Positions 11,505 to 23,100 of a stretch of DNA of 64,000 nucleotides are shown here, in pieces. Source of the DNA: Lolium rigidum (Eukaryota > Streptophyta > Magnoliopsida > Poales > Poaceae); the NCBI RefSeq assembly GCF_022539505.1, contig NC_061510.1, positions 266,361,687 to 266,425,686 on the forward strand. The letters run 5' to 3'. The position numbers were made by a program, and so were the translations under genes. Below the pieces are notes generated by a model. The model searched no databases and had not been told where the DNA came from. It saw nothing but the letters and a program-made list of their open reading frames with translations. The stretch's first letter is position 1. Each line of letters begins with the position of its first letter.

Positions 11505-12497
11505 GAGGGGATTTCGTGGAGTAGGGGTCACGGCTTTGAACGAATTCGTGGCGAATTCCTGAGATTGGAGTCGGTTCGGGAGTCTCGTATTGATGTCGAA
11601 CTCGTGCAGGAGGTTGAAGATGATACGCGGCCCCAGCTGTCAGGGAAGGCAAGAAAAAAGTATAAAAAGAGCAGGAGAAAAGAGGAGCTGGCCATCGTTG
11701 CTGCCCAGGCCGGCTTCGGCCGCTGCGGTCGTGCGCGTACGCATGCGCGGGACGCGCGCCTTGCTCGTTTGGCTTGGTCAAGTCTGATCCGGTCGTTCTT
11801 TTTTTTCCTTTTTTTTAATCTTTCGCTCTTATATAAATATTTCTAACATTAAATTAGATCAAACGAAATTGTTAAATTTTAATAATTCAAAAATAGTAAT
11901 TTAAGATAATTATGAATATATTTTCTGTTCAATGTGTACAAAAATAAATTTATGCATTTTGGCCTATATGGCTATTTATGCATTATTTCTAATTATTTCG
12001 GGGTTTCAATTTAATCCATCACTCAATCAATTCAAACAAACGCAAACATACACGAAATACAATAAATCATTTTTAAATGAGATTTAAAATGTAATGAAAA
12101 ATCCAACATTAATCATGATGAAGTCATATTATCATCTCTCTTAAAATAGGTGATAGAAACATTTAGAAGAATCCTCGAATTCAAATATAGAAATTTTAAA
12201 AGTCAATCATGACATTAGTATAATAATCCACCATTATTGGGAAAGTCATTTTATTCCCTCTCATTAATAGTTCAAGTATGGTTGGAAGAAGAATTTATAT
12301 GTCACTCAAATTCAGCAACTTGGATAGTCATGTTAATCCACTCATATAAACAAAAATAATTAAAACAAGGTTGGGAAAATTTCAAACAAGTCATCAAATT
12401 TCTTTTCATTTCAAATTTCAATCAAAGTCAAACAATTCAATCAAATTAATTTAATAATTTTAACATTCCAAAATTAGGAAAATTTTGGGATGTTACA

Positions 12498-14614
12498 GAT
12501 AGATGCTTAATTTTTCATATTCATGATTTAAACTTGTTCAAATCTTGGTCAAACCTAGAATTTGGCAAAGATTCAAATGGGCATAACAATTCAAAAAAAT
12601 CAAAAAAATGAAAAACCAAGGTCTTATTATGTCATATAGTAAGCATTCAATTAAGTTGATAAACAAGGTCTAGACATATTCAAACCAGGAAAATCATGTA
12701 TCTACCCCTAACCCTAAACTCGTTCTCATGAAGTCAAGCACGCATGAAGATATGTGGTTTTTGGTTTCAAACATGGAAAATTCAAAAACCCTCCCAAGAG
12801 CTACATTTTGGAGTGACTAAGAAGGATAGATGAATTTTTCAGATTCATGATTTAAACTGGGATGCTTATTATATTGTATAAGTACAAAGTTTCCTATGGT
12901 TCCAAGGGTAGGGAAGCCAAGTTAACTCATTTACATGATAGTATTTTTTCCATGAAGCCAAGTTAACTCATCTATCAATTGGTACATTTTGGTTATATTC
13001 AAAATTTTACTTGAAACTTGTTGGTCATGCCATTCTACTACTTGGCTAACACATTTGTGGGACCCCAAAAACTTGCAAATACGAGCGATGCATCCAAAAG
13101 AAACACTCGTCCCCTTCCCGCATGATTTTGCCCTACCTAAATTTGAAGTCAAGCCAAAGGTGGTTCAAAAAAGGCAATCAAAAGGCATGGATTGTTCATC
13201 ATTTTCTACATAGCTAGGGAAAATACCATACTGCCATACTAGTGTTTTAGAAAATAGCCCTCCAAATAGTTTGGCAACATGTTTATCAACTTTAATGCTT
13301 ACTATGTGACATAAGAAAACTATTTGATTTGGTTTTTTATTTTTCTGTTTTTATTTTTATTTTTCTGCCCATTTGAATCTTGGTCAAATCCTTGGTTTGA
13401 CCAAGATTTAGACAAGTTTAACACGTGAAAACGAATAAGTAAGCATGGATGCTTCTTAGTCACTCCAAAATGTACCAACTGATAGATATGTTAACTTTGC
13501 TTCATGGATGTAAATGAGATAACTTGGATTTCCTACCCTTTGAATCCATAGGAAACTTTGTTCTAATGCACTATAATAATCAATCGAGTTTTTACACCAA
13601 CAGGTCTGTCACTTACGTGTGGTGCCCATGCGTGAGGTCCCACACTTCAGTGAGCACAAGTCACGTGCAATAGGTATGCAAACTCCCAGCCATCTTCTTT
13701 GTCAAGAGAAGACGCATCAGGATGCGTACTGGACGTCTCTGGGTCCTTTAGGATCCTTCGGTTGTCCCTCTCACAAAAAAAACAAATCTCTCTCATTCTC
13801 GGCCTCGCTCGACTCGCTCGCTCGCTCGCTCGCACCTCCTGCTCACTGACAAACCCTGCACAACAGTCGGAAAGTACCATGTGCACATGAGCACAAGTGC
13901 TCCTTGGACTTTTGGATTTTTGAAAATTTTCAAAACATCGCTCTTTTATGTTTTCAAAAATTATGGCATTAAATATGTAGATAGATTTAGACACGAGAAG
14001 TGTAGTCAAAAAAGTCCAATCAAAAAATACTTTGTATTTTGTAAAATACAAAAAAGACAAATTTCAGACTATAAATAGTAGTACAATAGTACGTATATTT
14101 TGTCAGTGTACTGTCAGAAATTTGTCTTTTTTGCATCTCCAAAAATATAACGTATTTTTTGACGAGACTTTTTTTGCATCTCCAGAAATTTGTCTTCTTA
14201 TGTCATATAGTAAGCATTCAAGTTGATAAACAATGTTTGTACATATTCAAACTAGACAAATCATGTATCTACCCCTAACCCCTAAATTCTGCCTTATGAA
14301 GTCAAGCATGAAGAGAAGTCGTTTTGGGTTTCAAACATGGAAATTTCAAGAACATCCCAAAAGCTTCATTTTACAGTGACTAAGAAGGATCCATGATTAC
14401 CTTTTCATTTTCTTGTTTTAAACTTGTTTAAATATTGGTCAAACCTAGGATTTGACCAAAAGATTCAAATGGGCATAAAAATCCAGAAAAAAATCAAGAG
14501 AATGAAAAAACAAAGGATGTAGCATTCTTATGTCATATATATAGTAAGCATTCAAGTTGATAAACAAGGTCTAGACATATTCAAACCAGAAAATCATGTA
14601 TATATCTACCCCTA
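12498..14614. repeat. Array of about 328 bp repeats with inverted copies
   Basis: The landmark gatagatg occurs at 12498 and 12825 (period 327), and tatgtcatata-type landmarks at 14200 and 14528 (period 328). Each unit contains ctacccctaaccc, tgaagtcaagca, tggagtgactaagaagga and a stretch with ttggtcaaacctagg. The array is interrupted by inverted copies and unrelated sequence at 12863-14199 and by the CACTA element at 14615, and resumes at 41887. I see no coding sequence. It could be a satellite-type repeat or tandem decay of a transposon; I do not recognise the family. Confidence 0.72.
12863..14199. repeat. Inverted-repeat block and unexplained sequence inside the array
   Basis: 12863-12995 (aagtttcctatgg, ggtagg, ccaagttaactcat) is repeated in reverse complement at 13467-13600, and 13310-13470 carries the array unit in reverse orientation (tcttagtcactccaaaatg). 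The rest, 13601-14199, has a GCTC microsatellite (about 13800-13835) and a further small inverted repeat (gacaaatttc at about 14057 against gaaatttgtc at about 14119). No gene is visible. Either inverted array copies or a foldback-type insertion. Confidence 0.55.
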
Positions 14615-14626
14615 CTAGTAGGAAAA
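14615..14626 (+). repeat. CACTA left terminal inverted repeat
   Basis: CTAGTAGGAAAA matches the reverse complement of the right end, which reads CACTAGTAGGAAAA. The initial CA is absent after the CTA duplication; loss of one AC unit from TACACTAG would explain it. Confidence 0.85.
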
Positions 14627-14640
14627 CCCTTATAGGCGGA

Positions 14641-14975
14641 GCTTAGTTCTGTGGCGCACCATTAAAAATGCGCCACATAAATTTATTTTGTGGCGCACCA
14701 GGCAAGGTGCGCCACAGAAATAGCTTAATTATGTGGCGCACCAACGGGCCGTGCGCCACAAAAACTTGGTGGGCCCCTCAACCTGTCACCCCCAATCATT
14801 GGTTTTACTATTTCTATGGCGCACGTACCCCAGTGCGCCACAAAAATTCCTTATTCTGTGGCGCAGGGAAACAGTGCGCCACAAAAAAATGCTATTCTGT
14901 GGCGCAGGTGGCCCGGTGCGCCACAGACATAAGGCATTCTGTGGCGCACTGTGTTCGGTGCGCCACAGAATTAGC
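14641..14975. repeat. Left subterminal repeat array (GTGGCGCAC inverted pairs)
   Basis: About seven pairs of the form tgtggcgcac...gtgcgccaca with a short spacer, each pair separated by A/T-rich linkers. In En/Spm the subterminal repeats bind the element-encoded TNPA protein and are needed for excision; the same role is likely here. The array lies just upstream of the ORF1 transcript region. Confidence 0.88.
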
Positions 14976-15553
14976 GAACCAGATCTACAAAAGTGAGCCA
15001 ACCTCCCACCTACCAGACTACACAAGCCATTCTTCTTTCTCCATCTAGCTCATCCCCCTTCTCTCTCATACCATTTTGGCTCTACTTTTCACTTGCTTGG
15101 GTATTTATTGCACTTACTTTGGTTGATACTTAATTGGAGTTGAGGAGAAGGCTCTCCATACTCTCTCCTCCTCTCGAACTCATCGATCGCGGTCTCGTCT
15201 CGGTATCGAATCTACAAGGTGAGTAGTTGGAGGAGACATACATATGCTTGGAGGAGACATGCATATGCTTGTAGATCTTGTGTGGCCGTCGTGTGTATGG
15301 ATGCTTGTTGCAGGTGAAGCGCTTGTGTGTGTGCCGGTGTGGTGCATGGATGTTTGGCGAAATGTTGATTCATTTCCGTTTCGGCAAATTTTGCACTACC
15401 CATATGTCCTACCTTGAGGAGAGGTCATGCCGAATTTTTCCGCTCCATGTAATACCTTGAGGAGAGGTACGGCCCATGCATGTGTGTGCATTTGTTGCGG
15501 TTCTAATTTCCTGTTCTATGTATACCATTTGCGAGGCAAGCATGGTCCTCTCG
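14976..15553 (+). promoter_or_regulatory. ORF1 promoter and leader region
   Basis: Between the subterminal array and the transposase start there is a CT-rich stretch (about 15035-15180), a good splice donor (aaggtgagt, GT at 15219) and possible acceptors (ttgcag near 15313). This suggests a leader with an intron. No separate gene is visible. Confidence 0.45.
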
Positions 15554-18500
15554 ATGAGTTCCGCTCGAATCTCTAGATACAAGATAGACGCGAAGGAGGA
15601 CATGATTCGGAACAATAGGCGCCGGATAAGATGTCCGTGTCGATCATGCAAACTCGAGCGCTGGATCAACCCCGATTCCGGACAACCGGAGGAGCACTCT
15701 GCCGAGGCGCGGTTTCATGCAAGACAACCAGGCGCGGCCGGCCCCATCAAATGGTGCGCATGAAGACCATGTAGAGCGAGATGACTATCATCATGAAGAA
15801 GACTATCATCATGCCGACGGGGACTATCATCATGAAGAAGAAGTCGGCGGAGAAGATCATCATGAAGAAGAAGATGCCGGCGGAGAAGATCATCATGATG
15901 AAGAAGAAGATTCCGGCGCGACCCCGCTAATTTCGGCCTTGCGGGACTCTCATGTTCAAGATCTTCTCCTCCGAGGAGACGAGCAACGATAGAGTTGCGG
16001 CTAGAGAGAGAGCCAAGCTGTCGCAAATGGAGAAAGACGGGATGACTCCGATCTTTCCCGGGTGTCGTCCGTAGGATACGCGCTTGCATGTAACGCTTGA
16101 TTACCTGCGGATGAAGACGCAGAACAAGTGGACCGATTCCAGCTTCAGCAAGAACTTAAAATTCGGCACGATCGTCTCCCGGAGGGGAACACATTGCCAA
16201 GTAGTATCGAGGAGGCCAAGAAAGTCGTGTGTCCCCTTGACCTACCGCACGAAAAATACCACGCCTGCATTAATGATTGTGTGATTTATAGGTGCGAGTA
16301 CAAGGACAGAACCACATGTCCGGTGTGCGGCCACGGACGGTACAAGGTTGGGAACAAGAAGGTACCTCGAAAAGTGGTATGGTACTTTCCTATCACTCCC
16401 CGTCCGCAGCGGTATTTCGTGGACCCTAAGGAAGCAAAGCTCATGAACCGGCACGCGGAAAGGCGAAGCCCGAAGAAGATCCGGAGATGGGCTATATGCC
16501 GACACACCCTTCGGACGCCGGACGGTGGCAAGCATTGGACATCGCCTTCCCTAGGTTCGGGGCGACGCAAGGAACATCGGGCTGGGTATGAGCACCGATG
16601 GACTCAATCCGTTCGGCAACCGGAGTAGCACGCATAGCACCCGGCCTCGTGTTTGTATGGCCTTACAACCTACCCCCGTGGCTGTGCACCAAGCAAAGGT
16701 ACATACACCCGAGTATTCTCATTCGGGGGCCGAAACAACCAGGTGTCGACATGCATTTGTATCTCGGGCTGCTGAAAGAGGAGTTAGACACGTTGTGGAA
16801 GACGCCACCCCGTACGTGGGACGCCTACACTAGAACTTATTTCGATATGAGAGCCGCGTTGATCATGACGGTCACGGACTATCCTGGTTACGCATATGTA
16901 TCTGCTCAGGTCGGCCACGGATTCAACGGCTGTGTGAAGTGCATGGACGAGACCCCACATCTACAACTACCAAGGGATCCCGGGTCCTCGAAAACCGTGT
17001 ACCCAGGTGCTCGAAGGTGGCTTCGCTTGGATCACCCGTGGAGAAAACGCGGTGATCTGTTCAATGGTAAAGATGAGCCCGATGGACCCCCACGCCCGAG
17101 GAGCGGCGCAGAAATCGATGATCTTCCGAAAAATTGGAAGGAGTGCCCGGCGCCGGGAAAGAAGCGACCGAAGCCGGAGCCGCTCGCTCGGTGTATGGAA
17201 ATCGAGGTCTGTTTTCCACGACATGGAGTACTCGGAAGGTCCTCCACACGCCCCACAGCCTCGATGTCATGCACATTACGAAGAACGTTACCGAGAGTCT
17301 GCTTGGCACTCTTTGCAACTCAGAAAAGTCCAAGGATGGACCAAAAGCAAGATACGATCTTAAACATTTTGGCATCAGGAAAGATCTTCAAGCCCCCGAT
17401 ACTGACGACGACGATGATGATGATGATGATGATGATCAGACCGAAGGGACTCAACGTCTCCGCAAAAGGGCTAAGAAGAACGCGGTGCTGCTTCCCGCTG
17501 CCTGCTTCACAACGAGTCCGGAGGAGCTCGAGCAGTTTTTCAGGTGCCTCCTAGGAGTGAAAGTTCCTCACGGTTACTCGGGGAATATAAGTAGATATCT
17601 GGACGTAGCGAAGAAGAGGTTCACCGGGATGAAGTCTCACGATTGCCACGTGCTAATGACGCAGATACTTCCCGTTGCGATCCGAGGCATAATGGACGAG
17701 CACGTCCGTGATACGCTGTTTGACCTTTGCAACTTTTTTGACGTTATCACCAGGAAGTCGATCGGCGTGAGGCAGCTCAAGATGCTACAGGATGAGATCG
17801 TGGTTATACTATGTGAGCTCGAGATTTACATCCCGCCTGCATTCTGTGATATATGCGTCCATCTCCTTCTCCATGTCGTTGAAGACATCAAGCAGCTCGG
17901 CCCAACGTTCCTCCACAACATGATGCCTTTCGAAAGGCATAACGGTGTCATGAAAGGATACGTTCGCAATAGGGCCCGTCCAGACGCAAGCATGGCCAAG
18001 GGGTTTCTAACCTACGAGTGCATCTCCTTCCGCCGGAATTATCTAAGCACCGAGGACGACGAGGATCATGTTGGTCTACCCCCAGGACACACCTCGGGAG
18101 GCTCGCCGGAGTCGGTCACCGCGAGGGCTACCGCTCGGTCCATGTCGGCATTGACAATCGACGCGACGACTTTGACAGGGCTCACCGGGTCGCGCTACAA
18201 CACTTAAAACTGATCGAACCTTTCGTGCAAGAGCACAAAAGCATGGTCGAGCAGAATTACATCGATATGGGCCGGCCGAGGAAGATGGGAGACGTAACCA
18301 AAAAGCACAACTCCAGCTTCACGCGTTGGTTCAAGCAAACTCAACTGCTTGAAGCACGTAGAGAAAAGGCCTTCTACCGAAGATGAAAAACTCATATACA
18401 CCTTATCACGGGGACCCGGGCATAACGTAAGGACCTATCGGGGGTACGACATCAACGGTTACGGATTCTACACCGAGGAAAAGGACAGAAATAGTGAAAA

Positions 18501-18912
18501 TCAAAACTCAGGAGTAACTATGCTGTCATACGCCGATGACGAGACTAATGTCAAGGAAATATTTTTTGGAAGGATCGAGGAGATATGGGAGCTCAATTAC
18601 TGTGGAGAGACGGTGCCAATGTTTCGTGTCAGATGGGCCAAGAAGGTCGAAAAAGAAGGCCGATATTTCACAACCATGGTTATACCCGATGCAAAATCGA
18701 AGAACGCATCCGCGAAAAATGAGCCATGGGTACTCGGTAGCCAAGTTGACCAATGCTTCTTCATCACCGATCCGTCGAGGCCTAGCCGTGTTGTCGTGAG
18801 GAGGGGCAAGAGGAGCATCATAGGAATGCAAGGAGACGCCAACGAGGAAGACTTGGACAAGAACGGTGACCCGAAGATTGAGGAGGAATTCGACAGGCAT
18901 GCCTACTACTAG
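15554..18912 (+). CDS. CACTA ORF1: TNP2-like transposase, broken frame
   Basis: Pieces in several frames together match plant CACTA transposases: an N-terminal Transpos_assoc-type domain (ISRYKIDAKEDMIRNN, CPCRSC), a His/Asp/Glu-rich linker, the Transposase_21 core (CPVCGHGRYK, PKQPGVDMHLYL, VGHGFNGCVKCMDET, HSLDVMHITKNVTESLLGT), a DUF4218-type region (MPFERHNGVMKGYVRN) and a DUF4216-type C-terminus (FFGRIEEIWELNY, MFRVRWAK). It ends at the TAG at 18910. The start at 15554 (MSSARIS) or 15542 in the same frame fits relatives. Frame breaks lie near 15697-15703, 15968-15980, 16162-16166, 16645-16649, 17181-17190, 17231-17235, 18078-18083 and 18373, with an in-frame TAG at about 16074. Most fall on distorted CTG sites, so the gene may be intact in reality. 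Expected role: binding the element ends and catalysing excision and insertion in the nucleus. Confidence 0.85.
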
Positions 18913-19188
18913 TAAAGTAAGAAGGAAGACCTCCCTATCCTCTAAAGGTTGTCCATTCACGCGAAGAAATCTCAAGGTGGCCGGCATAAAGTATTCAACC
19001 GCCAACAACCGAAAGCGCAAGAAGATTGCGAAGAGACGCTAGCTAGAGCTCGAAGCCGGGACGAAGAAGATCTTTTTTTGGTCTATCACATGTGTGTGAG
19101 TGTGTGTTAGACAAGTACATGCATGTGTGTGTGAGAGAAACAAGAACGTACATGTTTGTATGAGACAAGTAATTTATAATACTCTACT
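18913..19188 (+). other. ORF1 downstream region
   Basis: TG/GT-rich untranslated sequence (tgtgtgtgagtgtgtg near 19091) after the transposase stop, ending at the E1 insertion site. No signal beyond a likely 3' untranslated region. Confidence 0.4.
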
Positions 19189-20120
19189 TGATGTGGCCTA
19201 AGGGCAAGGATGTGCCCAGATCCCACGAATTTGACCAAGTGAGTGGGTGATTGAGGGGGAAGAGGATGAAGAACACAAGATCCAAATAAGAACACACACA
19301 CAACCCAACACAAACCAAATTTACTCCCTTGGTAGGTTAGACCAAGCCAATAGAACCACTTCTTAGAGAGACCCTTGGGTAGAATCTAACAAGTGGGAGA
19401 TTGGTGAGGAGATCTCAACTAGAACTTGGATGAGAGAGGGGTAGCCTTGAATCATCCATGAAGAGTAGAAATCACTCAAGAGTGCCTTGATACAAAGGGG
19501 ATGAAACCCTAGGGAGACAAAGCTCAAATATATGTTTAAGCCTAAATCTTGTCTAACCCTAATTTGGGGAGAGGGATGAGCTATATATAGGCCCAGATCC
19601 GTCCAGGGGTAAAAGGGGCATTACAATAAGGTAGTGGTGACAATAGATGATAAATAGACGGTTGGGATGAAGTTGACTTCGAGGGGGCCGGCAGTGCCGG
19701 CGTGTTCGGGGCGGCAGTGCCGGTGGGGCCGGCAGTGCCGGCCAAGTGGGGGCGGCAGTGCCGGCCTTGTCGTGGCTGGCGGCTGGAGCCCTTCTCCTTC
19801 TTCTGATTCTTCTTCTTCGGTCCTCCCTTCTTCTTCCATTAACCATGTGGCTTCCCTCTCCTCGGCTCCTTGACGCTCCCTTCGGTTCCTTGACGAGATT
19901 GGTACCTAACGACATATAGACATAGGCATGAGGTAGCAATCCGTCCAAGGTTATGTCGAGGTCGCCCATAGAGAGGAAGGAGTTCACCTTGACATATATG
20001 GCATGGGTTTGTGTTGTTGGTACACTTGGGGGACTCGTTGGCCATGGTGTAGCGTCAACGATAGGCGGGGCTGCACTTGACGGTCTTGAGGTGGAGGTGT
20101 CCGAAGGCCACCCCGCATCA
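19189..20120 (-). repeat. E1 3' LTR, 932 bp
   Basis: Begins tgatgtggccta and ends ccccgcatca on the plus strand, nearly identical to 25196-26173 except for a shorter palindrome block at 19687-19765. It carries a TATA box at 19581-19590. Confidence 0.93.
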
Positions 20121-23100
20121 TCTCCCCCCCCTTGGGGAAGAGTCGTCCTCGACTCTTGTTCCTCCTCAACGATGATGTAGGCCATGACGGTTCTCCCATG
20201 TAGTAATGGGTGGACAAAGTCTCGGTCGAAGAAGAACTTGGGGAAAAACAACTTGCAAATGGAAAGCTTGTGGATGCCAATTTGGTGATCGGCGAACAAG
20301 ATGCTCTCAATCAAATACGAAGCATCAAGTCGTTTCTCCAAGAGGCATTTGGCAAAAATGGGAAACAAAAGTGTGTCGATGTATCCAAAATTTGGAAGGG
20401 CAAAAATTTGTGCATGTAAGAGTTGTAAGGTGTCAAAAATGTGTGGTGTAGCATTGTCCCAAACAAATGGAACAAACAAAAGGCAAGTATTGGCGACAAA
20501 ATTTGGGGAAAAATTGTTATATGCAATGGCAAAGCTATGGAGACTTCTAGCTTGGGAAAGTATGGTTGGCGTGAGCCAAGTATGGGTATCCTCAAGTGTC
20601 AAAGAATCCATTTCAATTGCCAAAGGTGAAATGAGAAATCCAAAGAAGAGCAACTTTATGAGTGACATGTGGCACAAGATGCATAATGTGTCTCTCACAT
20701 GTATTACATGGTCCTTGAGATTCTTGGAGTGTATGATGATAACATCAAGACATACAACAACCATTGTGCCAACAAGATGTGTCAAGATATGTTGCATAAG
20801 AAGCAAAAGAGGTGACGAGGCATTGGTCCAAACCGGAAGCTCGACAAGACAAGCCGGAAACACATGAGGGCGAAGGCGTTTGGGAACATACCCTTTGGCG
20901 TGAATCCCGTGGGTTGGATCATGTATCTCATCCGTGTTGGGGTAGCTCTCAATTGCGCGTTTCGTGAGCTCATGCTCCGTAGCGGTGGAAGTTGCCATTC
21001 GGGTACCTATACACACAAAAGAGAAAACAAAAAGCGTGTGTGCATGGTAGAGGAACACATCATCCATCATGATGTTCCATGTCTTGTGCACATCACCATT
21101 AGTGTCAATCAAGATAGTATGAAATGCATGGCGATGGTGCATATGGCAAGAAGGTGCATTCATGGCATGTGGTAACTCATGATCATCAAAAATAGAGAAG
21201 GCTATGGGGGCCATCTCATGGACAATGAAATAAGCATTCTTGCATACCAAGCATAAGAAAGAGCAATTGTTCACAATTTTGGATGCAAGGATCATGGAAT
21301 GGTGTAAACATTTGGGGCAAAGCATGTGGAACATGTTATCATTGTTGTCGACAACCCTATGTAAAGAGCAAGTGTTTATCAAGGGTGTCACAACACAAGC
21401 ATGATCATAATCATTATCATTGCAAGCAAGCGGGGAAAATGTGAAGCTCTCATAGCATGGCATGGTCATGGTATCACAAGCAATCAATTTCACATGATCA
21501 ACAATGTTATCAAGCAAAGTATCACATGGGAAAGTGAAAGTAGCATGTGACGTAGCAAATGTATCATCAAGATCATGCATGCATTCATAAGTCATCATGT
21601 CCACTAGTGGGATCATGGCATCATCAACACCTATGTTGTTACCTTTGTAGGCCGACTCATTTGAGGTAGGTGTTGTGGAAGTAGGAGAATTCATGTGGTC
21701 GACATGTCCGTCTTGAAGCAAGCATGGTGAGATATCATCATCTTCATGCACCATGTACATCGTCTCCATGAGCGGGAACTCGTCCTCCTTGGAACCTAGT
21801 GCAACATAAGAAGACACAAACGAGGGAGAGGTTAATGTGTTAGCAAATGCGACGTCCTCCATGGACCTATCATCTACCTCTCTCAACTCACTTTGTGTAT
21901 CACTCATGTCCTCCAAACGGAAGCACTCAAACTCACATATGGGGTGGAAGTCACTCAACTCACTATCACTCTCACTCAAGTGGGCTAAGTGGCTCTCATC
22001 CTCACATGGGATTGGTACCAACTCATCAATGAAGCATAGGGGAGTAGGCTCGACTTTCTTATCTCCATGCGCCTCCTTGGTTGAAGGGAAAATCCCATGC
22101 TCAACCATCTCAACTCCATGCGCCTCCGTAGGTGAAGGGAGAATCCCATGCTCACCATGCTCAACTCCATGCGCCTCCGTAGGTGAAGGGAGAATCCCAT
22201 GCTCACCATGCTCAACTCCCTCGCCTCCTAAGTCGTCCTCAAGTGGTGGCATCTTGGAGACTTGTGCATTGAGCTCGTCGAAGTAGAGCTTCTTGGCGCT
22301 CGGCGTTGTGCATTGCCATGCCACGTGACCCTTGGCCTTGCACACCTCACATAGGAGATTGGGACATTCCCGTGGAGGGTGGCCTTGTTGCTTGCACTTG
22401 TAGCATCGGAGTCCATAGGCACGTGACGAGGTAGAGGCCATTGTGGTGGTGGCACAAGAGGTGGAAGTCGCCTTATGAGGAAGGTATGCTCGATGTGCAC
22501 TTGCCATCCTTGGAGTGGTAGGCACCCTATCGTGGTGTTTGTCGCCTTCATGTCGAGGCTCTCGTCTTCGTGCATCATCACCATGGCTTGAGTGGTGTCG
22601 TCGAAGACTCGTGTAAGATGTTGGTCGATGGCGATCATGAAGTGGCTTGTGGCGGCGAAGCTCATGTGGTGACGTATGTCGATGACGGTCCTTGCCATGC
22701 CGAGATGATGGCTCATGCGACTTGGCATGTTGCTTGCGGCGCCTTGTGGAGCTTGGAGAAGAGTGTCGATGACGATCATGTTGGGGACGCTCTCGACGAT
22801 CCACAAGATGGTGCCATCGTGGAGGTCCTCGATCTTCATATGTAGCTCCATTGGCCAAGTAGGGGTATGTGGGCGCCTCGGTGTTGTTCAAGGTGGTGTC
22901 GAGGTGAGGCTCCGCCATGGTGTCGATGTCGTAGTCGTGGCGTTGCTCCACCATGACGTCCATGCTTGATGAGCCATTGTCGATGTAGAGCTCGTCGATG
23001 TCGTCCTCAAAGTGGTGCTCCACCATGTCGTCCATGTTGGCGATGCTCGCGGAGCCATAGTCGGTGTAGAGCTCCTCGATGTCGGTCATGTTGTCGATGC

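Larger units (their letters stand above)
7848..12497 (-). mobile_element. Large-LTR retrotransposon, non-coding interior, minus orientation (5' half)
   Basis: A 3.8 kb LTR (8681-12497) is preceded on the plus strand by an exact tRNA-iMet primer binding site and 0.8 kb of interior (7848-8666) in which I see no domain. The interior begins next to the gap with a sequence resembling the polypurine-tract side of E3 (plus strand accaccctta, compare ccaccctta at 57994). This suggests a short non-coding interior and a 3' LTR hidden in the gap. The layout matches LARD-type non-autonomous gypsy derivatives: huge LTRs, little between them. Confidence 0.7.
8681..12497 (-). repeat. 5' LTR, 3817 bp
   Basis: Minus strand starts TGTAACATCCC at 12497 and ends GGTCGTTACA at 8681, giving TG...CA ends. 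It holds a 29 bp minisatellite at 9175-9300, AT-rich flanks and a GC-rich block (about 11000-11780) with a TATA box. Frames crossing the GC block, including one on the minus strand of about 240 codons at 11053-11781, straddle the TATA box and have no domain, so I do not call them genes. Confidence 0.78.

Noticed and set aside
11053..11781. Minus-strand frame of 242 codons
   Set aside because: It crosses the LTR TATA box and the GC-rich block, has no domain and is compositionally biased; a by-product of the LTR.
14641..14975. Regularly spaced inverted pairs that could suggest a CRISPR array
   Set aside because: Repeats are inverted pairs at CACTA ends in a plant genome, with no unique spacers or cas genes.
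14668..15048. Frames of about 80-126 codons on both strands with repeated RHKN/CGA motifs
   Set aside because: Translation of the CACTA subterminal inverted pairs.
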